Assembly (NCBI GenBank): GCA_002493945.1
Contig: DLAL01000042.1
Location: 1-20,136, forward strand
Origin: Porphyromonadaceae bacterium UBA7048
GTDB lineage: Bacteria > Bacteroidota > Bacteroidia > Bacteroidales > Muribaculaceae
Length of the DNA stretch: 20,136 nt
Reading direction: 5' to 3'
The notes below the pieces were generated by a model that was given only the letters and a program-made list of their open reading frames with translations, was not told the DNA's origin and ran no database searches. Below are positions 14,154-20,136 of the stretch, piece by piece. The first letter of the stretch is position 1. The number at the start of each line of letters is the position of its first letter. A program made the position numbers and the translations under genes.

Positions 14154-14933
14154 TTACTTTTCCTTTTCAACCTCTTCGGCTACTTCGGCAGCCAGCTCGG
14201 GGTCGATCATGATGCGGCCGCAGTACTCGCAGATGATGAGCTTCTTGTGGGTCTTGATTTCAATCTGCTTCTGTGGCGGAATGCGGTTGAAGCAGCCGCC
14301 GCAGGCGTTGCGGTCCACGATGACGATGCCCAGACCGTTGTGAGCCTTGTCGCGGATGCGCTTGAAGCCCTGAAGGGTGCGTTCGTCGATGAGGGGTTCG
14401 AGCTCCTTGGCGCGGCCCAGAAGAGTCTCTTCCTCGCTGCGTGTCTCGCTGACGAGCTTGTCGAGGTCGGCCTTCTTCTCTTCCAGAATGTGGGTCTGGT
14501 CGTCGATGGTCTCCTTGATGTTCTTGATTTCGTCCTGAAGAGCCTCCATCTGCTTGGTATAGTCGCGGATGTTCTTCTGGCTGAGTTCTATCTCGAGGGT
14601 CTCGTACTCGATTTCCTTGGTCAGGTTGTCGAATTCGTGGCTGTTGCGCACGTTGTCGAGCTGTGAGTTGTAGCGCTCGATGAGGAGCTTCTTGTTCTCG
14701 ATTTTATTTGTCTCGTCGACGATTTTTGCCTTAAGTTCGGCGATTTCGCCTTGGAAACGCTCGATACGGGCTTCAAGACCCTTGATGGTGTCCTGGAGGT
14801 CTTTCACTTCCTGGGGAAGCTCGCCGCGGATAGCACGGATACGGCGGATGTCGGAGTGGAGGAGCTGAAGGCGGTAGAGTGTCTTCAGACGGTCCTCGAC
14901 CGAACGGAGATCTTTTTTCTGTTCTGTTGCCAT
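14154..14933 (-). CDS. Coiled-coil protein with C4 zinc ribbon
   Basis: A 259-residue protein. Roughly residues 10-190 are long heptad-rich helices (for example TIKGLEARIERFQGEIAELK) expected to form an extended coiled coil. The C-terminus has a zinc ribbon with C211, C214, C235 and C238 (CGGC and CEYC). This is the widespread family of coiled-coil zinc-ribbon proteins often placed next to Nif3-like genes; suggested roles concern nucleic acid or protein binding, but the function is not settled. The ATG at 14933 is chosen because the frame upstream of it overlaps the Nif3 gene and loses family character. It sits 11 bases after the Nif3-like gene and 16 before pyrH. Confidence 0.9.
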   Translation of the reverse strand: MATEQKKDLRSVEDRLKTLYRLQLLHSDIRRIRAIRGELPQEVKDLQDTIKGLEARIERFQGEIAELKAKIVDETNKIENKKLLIERYNSQLDNVRNSHEFDNLTKEIEYETLEIELSQKNIRDYTKQMEALQDEIKNIKETIDDQTHILEEKKADLDKLVSETRSEEETLLGRAKELEPLIDERTLQGFKRIRDKAHNGLGIVIVDRNACGGCFNRIPPQKQIEIKTHKKLIICEYCGRIMIDPELAAEVAEEVEKEK

Positions 14934-14944
14934 ATGTTGGGTGA

Positions 14945-16042
14945 CTACAAATAATTTACTGGGTTTGTCTCGGGCTCCGCGCAGTGGACCGCAAGACCCG
15001 GGAAACGGTTGGTGATAAGTTTGTGGAAGAGTCCGCGGGCGCAGAGCTCGCTCTCGAAGTGGCCGATGTCGAAGACGGCCATGGCCGATTCGGCCGCGTC
15101 GGCGAAGTCGTGGTAGCGCACGTCGGCGGTGATGTAGGCCTGTGCGCCCGATGCGGCGGCACGTCCTATGAACTCGCCGCCCGAGCCTCCGCACAGCGCT
15201 ATGCGCCGCACGGTCATGTCAGGCGAGTAGCCGAGCGATGCCTTGATGCAGCCCGGACGGAACACGTCGCGGATGCGCGCGGTCAGTTCGGAGCCCTTCA
15301 GAGGAGTGTCGAACTGAGCCACCACGCCCAGGCCGCGGCTCATGTCGCGGTTGTCGACGGGACGGATGTCTATGCGCAGGTCGGCCGCGCACGACATCGA
15401 CCTCAGCGCCGCCACCGTGGCGGCCACATCGGCGCTGTCGGCCGCCGGGGCCTCTATGCGGCACAGCGGCTCGTGGGCTATGGATATGCCGGGCACGACG
15501 TCGTCGGCCGCCGGAGTGCCGTCGAGCCGCTCGGAGTCGATGTCGAAGTAGTCGCACGACGGAGCCTTGCCGTCGAGCAGCACCAGACGCACCTCCTCGG
15601 CCACGCGCCGCGGACAGGTCACCGACACAGTCGCCGCATGGATGTCGGCCGGAGCGAGCACTCTCAGCACCCGGGCTCCGAGCAGACGTGCCATCTCGCA
15701 GGAGACACCGCCCCGGGTGCTGTCGAGGGCTGTGTGGCTGCTGTATACGGCCACGCCGGCGCGGATGGCGGCGGCCACGGCGCGCTGCACCGGGCCTCCG
15801 GTCTCCGATATGCTCTTCAGACCCTTGAAGATGAGCGGATGATGCGACACCACCAGGTTGCAGCCTTTGGCAGCGGCCTGCCCGATGATGTCGGGTGTCA
15901 CGTCGAGACACAGCAGAACGCCCGTGCACTCGCCTCCGGCGCTTTCGGGCAGCCCGACCTGAAGGCCGGTGTTGTCCCAGGACTCCTGAAGGCACCGCGG
16001 TGCGTACTCTTCTATGGCGGCGATTATGTGGGAGAGTTTCAT
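14945..16042 (-). CDS. Nif3-like dinuclear metal centre protein
   Basis: A 365-residue member of the NIF3/YqfO family, sometimes annotated GTP cyclohydrolase 1 type 2, though the true reaction is unclear. Metal-binding motifs are SHHP (66-69), SHTALDS (102-108) and, near the end, DIGHFESE (H328, E330). The length is about 110 residues above the short NIF3 form, fitting the longer type with an inserted domain between the two halves (about 130-250). The protein usually forms a hexamer. The ATG at 16042 is chosen (MKLSHIIAAIEE is the normal family start), 4 bases after the aspS stop. The adjacent zinc-ribbon gene is a frequent partner. Confidence 0.93.
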   Translation of the reverse strand: MKLSHIIAAIEEYAPRCLQESWDNTGLQVGLPESAGGECTGVLLCLDVTPDIIGQAAAKGCNLVVSHHPLIFKGLKSISETGGPVQRAVAAAIRAGVAVYSSHTALDSTRGGVSCEMARLLGARVLRVLAPADIHAATVSVTCPRRVAEEVRLVLLDGKAPSCDYFDIDSERLDGTPAADDVVPGISIAHEPLCRIEAPAADSADVAATVAALRSMSCAADLRIDIRPVDNRDMSRGLGVVAQFDTPLKGSELTARIRDVFRPGCIKASLGYSPDMTVRRIALCGGSGGEFIGRAAASGAQAYITADVRYHDFADAAESAMAVFDIGHFESELCARGLFHKLITNRFPGLAVHCAEPETNPVNYL

Positions 16043-16046
16043 ATAG

Positions 16047-17810
16047 TTATTTCTTTTCGTCGAGGACAACCTCGAGGCTGAGTTCGTCAAGCTGCTTCTG
16101 GTCGAGCGCAGCGGGGGCGTCGAGCATCACGTCGCGGCCGCTGTTGTTCTTCGGGAAGGCTATGCAGTCGCGGATGCTGTCGAGGCCTGCGAAGAGGCTC
16201 ACCCAGCGGTCGAGACCGTAGGCGAGACCGCCGTGAGGGGGTGCGCCGAACTTGAAGGCGTTCATCAGGAAGCCGAACTGCTCCTGGGCCTTCTCGGGGG
16301 TGAAGCCGAGTATCTCGAACATCTTGGCCTGCAGGGCGCTGTCGTGGATACGGATGGAGCCGCCGCCGACTTCCACGCCGTTGATGACCATGTCGTAGGC
16401 ATCGGCGCGCACGTCCTCGGGCTTGGTGTCAAGCAGGGGTATGTCCTCGTCCTTGGGATGGGTGAAGGGATGGTGCATGGCCATGAGGCGCTGCTCCTCG
16501 TCGCTCCACTCGAACATCGGGAAGTCGACCACCCACAGGCAGGCGAACTTGTCCTTGTCGCGCAGACCGAGCTGACGGCCCATCTCCAGACGGAGCTCGC
16601 ACAGCTGCTTGCGTGTGCGCATGGCGTCGTCGCCGCTGAGGATGAGGATGAGGTCGCCCGGCTCGGCGCCCATGGCGGCCTTCATCTGCTGGAGCACCTC
16701 CTGGGTGTAGAATTTGTCGACACTCGACTTGACGTTTCCGTCAGCCTCAACGCGTGCGTAGACCATGCCCTTGGCGCCGATCTGCGGACGCTTGACGAAT
16801 TCGGTCAGGGCGTCGAGCTGCTTGCGTGTGTACGACGCGGCGCCTTTGGCGCAGATACCGCCGATGTATGCGGCGTTGTCGAACACGGAGAATCCGTGGC
16901 CTTTGAGCACGTCCATCAGTTCGACGAACTTCATGTCGAAGCGGAGGTCGGGCTTGTCACTGCCGTAGTACTTCATGGCGTCGGCCCAGGGCATGCGGAT
17001 GAAGGGCTCGGTGAGCTCTATGCCGCGGATGGTCTTGAAGAGGTGCTTGGCCATGCCTTCGAAGAGGGTGATGATGTCGTCCTGCTCCACGAAGCTCATC
17101 TCGCAGTCAATCTGCGTGAACTCGGGCTGACGGTCGGCGCGGAGGTCTTCGTCGCGGAAGCACTTCACAATCTGGAAGTAGCGGTCCATGCCGGCCACCA
17201 TCAGCAGCTGCTTGAGGGTCTGCGGCGACTGGGGCAGGGCGTAGAACTGTCCGGGATTCATGCGCGAGGGCACCACGAAGTCGCGGGCGCCTTCGGGGGT
17301 CGAGCCTACCAGCATGGGGGTCTCTATCTCGAGGAAGCCCTTGCTGTCGAGGTAGCGGCGCACCTCCATGGTCATGCGGTGGCGCAGTTCGAGATTCTGA
17401 CGCACGGGAGTGCGGCGGATGTCGAGGTAGCGGTAGCGCATGCGGATGTCGTCGCCGCCGTCGCTCTCGTCCTCGATGGTGAACGGGGGCACTTCGCTGG
17501 CGTTGAGTATGTTGAGCTCGTCGGCGATGATTTCGATGTCGCCGGTGGGCAGATGAGGATTCTTCGATGTGCGCTCGGCCACGGTGCCGGTCACCTGTAT
17601 CACGAATTCACGGCCCAGGCGGTTGGCTGCCTCGTTCAGGGCGCTGTCATGCTCGGTGTTGAACACCACCTGAGTGATTCCGTAGCGGTCGCGGAGGTCG
17701 ACGAATGTCATGCCGCCCATCTTGCGCACGCGCTGTACCCAGCCTGCAAGGGTCACCTTGCTGCCGGCGTCGGCGAGACGCAGCTCGCCGCAGGTATTGC
17801 TTCTAAACAT
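16047..17810 (-). CDS. aspS: Aspartyl-tRNA synthetase
   Basis: A 587-residue class II synthetase, the normal bacterial length. It has an N-terminal OB-fold anticodon-binding domain (about 1-105, VTLAGWVQRVRKMGGMTFVD), catalytic motif 1 near 150-170, motif 2 FRDEDLRADRQPEFTQ (218-233), an inserted GAD domain of the bacterial type (about 290-420) and motif 3 GLDR (532-535). It charges tRNA-Asp. The start is the ATG at 17810, 31 bases after the peptidase stop, and the frame ends 4 bases before the Nif3-like gene. Confidence 0.97.
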   Translation of the reverse strand: MFRSNTCGELRLADAGSKVTLAGWVQRVRKMGGMTFVDLRDRYGITQVVFNTEHDSALNEAANRLGREFVIQVTGTVAERTSKNPHLPTGDIEIIADELNILNASEVPPFTIEDESDGGDDIRMRYRYLDIRRTPVRQNLELRHRMTMEVRRYLDSKGFLEIETPMLVGSTPEGARDFVVPSRMNPGQFYALPQSPQTLKQLLMVAGMDRYFQIVKCFRDEDLRADRQPEFTQIDCEMSFVEQDDIITLFEGMAKHLFKTIRGIELTEPFIRMPWADAMKYYGSDKPDLRFDMKFVELMDVLKGHGFSVFDNAAYIGGICAKGAASYTRKQLDALTEFVKRPQIGAKGMVYARVEADGNVKSSVDKFYTQEVLQQMKAAMGAEPGDLILILSGDDAMRTRKQLCELRLEMGRQLGLRDKDKFACLWVVDFPMFEWSDEEQRLMAMHHPFTHPKDEDIPLLDTKPEDVRADAYDMVINGVEVGGGSIRIHDSALQAKMFEILGFTPEKAQEQFGFLMNAFKFGAPPHGGLAYGLDRWVSLFAGLDSIRDCIAFPKNNSGRDVMLDAPAALDQKQLDELSLEVVLDEKK

Positions 17811-17841
17811 ATATATGTAAAAGAATTATATTGTCGTATGG

Positions 17842-20016
17842 TCACTTGCCCGACTTGGAGCCGAGCTTGACGTCGGCCACGGGGTCGAGGCCGCGGTGGC
17901 GCAGCAGGGCGTCGACCGACGGTTCTTTGCCGCGGAAGTTCACGTAGAGCACCATCGGGTCCTCGGAGCCGCCCTTCTCAAGGACGTTCTCCTTGAACTT
18001 GCGTGCCGTCTCGGGGTCGAATATGCCTTTCTCCTTGAAGAGCTCGAAGCCGTCGGTGTCGAGGACTTCTGCCCACAGGTAGGTGTAGTAGCCCGAAGCG
18101 TAGCCGTCGCTGCCGAAGATGTGCTTGAAGTAGGGCGAGCGGTAGCGGAATGTGAGCTGCGAGGGCATGCCCAGCTGTTCGGCCACTTCCTTCTCGAAGG
18201 CCTGTGCGTCGACGCTGTCGGTGGGGTTCAGACGTCCGTAGCGGAGGTCGAGCAGGGCGGCGCCGGCGAGTTCGGCCGTGGTGAAGCCCTGGTTGTGCTT
18301 GGAGGAGGCGTCGAGCTTGGCGATGAGTTCGTCAGGTATCACTTCGCCTGTCTTCCAGTGCTTTGCGTAGGTGCGGAGCAGTTCGGGTTCGAGGGCCCAG
18401 TGCTCGTGGATCTGCGAGGGCAGTTCGACGAAGTCGCGGTCGACGTTCGTGCCGGCCTGCGAGCGCAGACGGGCCTTCGAGAGCATGCCGTGCAGGCCGT
18501 GGCCGAATTCATGGAACATGGTCTCGACCTCGTCGAGCGTGAGGAGGGCAGGGGTGTCGCCCGAGGGACGCGAGAAGTTGCCCACGTTGAAGATGACGGG
18601 ACGCGACGATGTGCCGTCCTCGTTCTCCCACGAGCCCTTGAACTCGCTCATCCATGCGCCCTGACGCTTCGATGCGCGGGGGAAGTAGTCGGTCATGAAG
18701 ACGGCGATGTGCTCGCCCGTGGCGGCGTCGGTCACGTCATAGACGGTCACTTCGTCGTAGTACTTGGGAGCGTCGGGCATCTCTGTGAACTTCACGCCGT
18801 AGAGCCGTTCGGCCATCGAGAAGATGCCGTTGCGGACATTGTCGAGGGCGAAGTACTGGCGCACCTCGCTCTCGTCGAGGTCATACTTGGCCTTGCGCAC
18901 CTTCTCGGCGTAGTAGTAATAGTCCCACGGCTCGATGGTGATGCTGTCGCCGTTGGTGTCGGCGAGAGCCTGCATTTCGGCCACTTCCTCCTTCACGCGG
19001 TTGACGGCCGGACGCCATATCTGCATGAGCAGGTTCTCGGCGTTGTCCACGGTCTTGGCCATGACGTTGTCGGTCATGTACGAGCCGAAGTTCTCGAAGC
19101 CAAGGAGCTTGGCCTTCTTGGCGCGTGCCAGGAGTATCTTGCTGATGACGGGATAGTTGTTGTACTCGCCCGACGAAGCAAGCGAGGTGTAGCCTTCGTA
19201 TACCTGACGGCGCAGGTCGCGGTCGTCGGCGAACTGGAGCAGGGGCAGACGGCTCGGTGCGTGGAGCGTGAACACCCACTTGCCTTCGCCGAGGTTGCGT
19301 GTGCGTGCCTCGTCGGCAGCCTGGTCGATGCTCGACTGGGGCAGACCGGCCAGACGGGCCGAGTCCTCCACCACTACCTCGAAGGCGTTGGTGGCGTTGA
19401 GCAGATTCTTGTTGAATGTCAGATAGAGGTTGGTCAGCTCGGTGTTCAGAGCCTTGAGCTGCTCCTTGCTTTCGGCGTCGAGCAGGGCGCCGTTGCGTGT
19501 GAACTGCTTGTAGCAGTCCTCCACGGCGCGAATCTGGTCGTGGTCAAGGCCCGATTCGTTGCGGGTCTCGTATACGTGCTTGATGCGCTCGAAGAGAGCG
19601 TCGTTCATCGTGATTTCGTCAGAGAATTGCGAGTAGAGGGGGTAGAACTTCTCGGCTATTTCCACCATCTCGGGCGACGAGTTCGATTCGTCGAGATTGA
19701 AGAACACTGACCCTACCTTGTTGAGAATCTCGCCCGAGCGCTCCAGAGGCATGATCGTGTTCTCGAAGGTCGCTTCGTCGGCGTTCGACGTAATGGCTTC
19801 TATCTCAGCCTTTTTCTGCTCGATGCCGGCTTCGAGGGCAGGCAGATAGTGTTTGTATTCGATCTGGTCGAATGGCGGAATTTCGTACGGCGTGGTGTAG
19901 GCCGTCAAGAACGGATTGTTCTCCATGTCTTGATTTTTGTTCTTGTAAATCAGGGCGATAACTGCTACGGCTGCGCAAGCCACGACAACCCCGAGGGCAA
20001 TAAATCTGCGTTTCAT
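17842..20016 (-). CDS. dcp: M3 family metallopeptidase (peptidyl-dipeptidase Dcp-like)
   Basis: A 724-residue zinc peptidase of the M3 (thimet oligopeptidase/Dcp) family. The active site HEFGH is at 502-506 (TMFHEFGHGLHGML), and a third metal ligand, Glu, is at about 531 (RDFVELPSQ). The N-terminus MKRRFIALGVVVACAAVAVIALIYK is a signal or membrane anchor, with a possible but unconvincing lipobox (VVAC) inside the hydrophobic run, so the enzyme should act in the periplasm. It probably trims dipeptides or short peptides. I chose the ATG at 20016; an in-frame TTG at 20046 adds ten unconvincing residues. It is the first gene of the six-gene run. Confidence 0.93.
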   Translation of the reverse strand: MKRRFIALGVVVACAAVAVIALIYKNKNQDMENNPFLTAYTTPYEIPPFDQIEYKHYLPALEAGIEQKKAEIEAITSNADEATFENTIMPLERSGEILNKVGSVFFNLDESNSSPEMVEIAEKFYPLYSQFSDEITMNDALFERIKHVYETRNESGLDHDQIRAVEDCYKQFTRNGALLDAESKEQLKALNTELTNLYLTFNKNLLNATNAFEVVVEDSARLAGLPQSSIDQAADEARTRNLGEGKWVFTLHAPSRLPLLQFADDRDLRRQVYEGYTSLASSGEYNNYPVISKILLARAKKAKLLGFENFGSYMTDNVMAKTVDNAENLLMQIWRPAVNRVKEEVAEMQALADTNGDSITIEPWDYYYYAEKVRKAKYDLDESEVRQYFALDNVRNGIFSMAERLYGVKFTEMPDAPKYYDEVTVYDVTDAATGEHIAVFMTDYFPRASKRQGAWMSEFKGSWENEDGTSSRPVIFNVGNFSRPSGDTPALLTLDEVETMFHEFGHGLHGMLSKARLRSQAGTNVDRDFVELPSQIHEHWALEPELLRTYAKHWKTGEVIPDELIAKLDASSKHNQGFTTAELAGAALLDLRYGRLNPTDSVDAQAFEKEVAEQLGMPSQLTFRYRSPYFKHIFGSDGYASGYYTYLWAEVLDTDGFELFKEKGIFDPETARKFKENVLEKGGSEDPMVLYVNFRGKEPSVDALLRHRGLDPVADVKLGSKSGK

Positions 20017-20056
20017 ACTCTTTGCATTGCTATTTTTTGTGCACAATTAGCAATCA

Positions 20057-20090
20057 CAAAATTACAAATAATATTTCAAACACGCACAAA
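20057..20090 (-). promoter_or_regulatory. Promoter of the dcp-aspS-nif3-pyrH-frr operon
   Basis: On the minus strand, TTTG (20087-20090), a 22-base spacer and TAATTTTG (20057-20064) match the Bacteroidota promoter with a slightly long spacer. The ATG at 20016 lies 40 bases past the box. A second TAATTTTG lies farther upstream on the minus strand (20086-20093), so two starts are possible. Confidence 0.6.
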
Positions 20091-20136
20091 ATTAGCCCGA
20101 TAAAAAGCCCGATATGTCCGTTCCTGAAAATGGTTG

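Noticed and set aside
16233..17870. Long plus-strand open frame opposite aspS (545 codons), and a similar one opposite the M3 peptidase (17896-19710, 604 codons)
   Set aside because: Both are antisense to well-recognised genes, have runs of V, H, E and A typical of mirrored GC-rich codons, and show no family motif. They are shadows of codon bias.
20017..20136. Another gene at the right edge
   Set aside because: The stretch is AT-rich and promoter-like with no coding character in any frame that continues to the edge.

Overview
The window reads as a chromosomal segment of a Bacteroidales bacterium, most likely a GC-rich gut lineage of the Muribaculaceae type. This rests on the Bacteroidota promoter form (TTTG, 19-22 bases, TAnnTTTG) recurring in front of genes, on the Bacteroidota-style protein families (OstA-like protein, PpiC chaperone, NHRD-type acyltransferase, AAA-ATPase-like family) and on the lack of strong Shine-Dalgarno sites. 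The family-level assignment is an inference from protein style, not from a marker gene search. Almost all genes lie on the minus strand and are GC-rich. One insert on the plus strand is strikingly AT-rich.

Right to left along the minus strand there are two core-gene blocks. The first (20016 down to 12844) is a tight run: M3 peptidase, aspartyl-tRNA synthetase (aspS), Nif3-like metal protein, coiled-coil zinc-ribbon protein, UMP kinase (pyrH) and ribosome recycling factor (frr). Gaps are 4-31 bases, a promoter lies in front and a strong hairpin lies behind. The second (9013 down to 792) links outer-membrane biogenesis genes (a SurA/PpiC-type chaperone and an OstA/LptA-like protein) to a cytosolic acyltransferase, a membrane-anchored metallophosphoesterase, the Tex RNA-binding protein and a short FolK-like protein. 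After it come two copies of a 60-bp repeat that carries a hairpin and a minus-strand promoter. The second copy's promoter-like end sits directly in front of a partial AAA-ATPase-like gene that runs off the left edge.

Between the blocks, on the plus strand, lies an accessory island beginning at a tRNA-Leu(CAA) gene (9169-9250). Right after the tRNA terminator sits an ORF-less group II intron (about 9294-10059). Next is a two-gene restriction-modification operon: a PD-(D/E)XK endonuclease whose promoter predicts a leaderless mRNA, and an overlapping N6-adenine methyltransferase. The far end of the island holds a diverged second copy of the tRNA 3' end plus its terminator (about 12582-12635), suggesting an old duplication or integration scar.

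I found no CRISPR array, transposase, integrase or phage gene. The most interesting part is the tRNA-Leu island: intron placement, duplicated terminator and leaderless restriction gene. The restriction-modification pair itself belongs to recognisable families.
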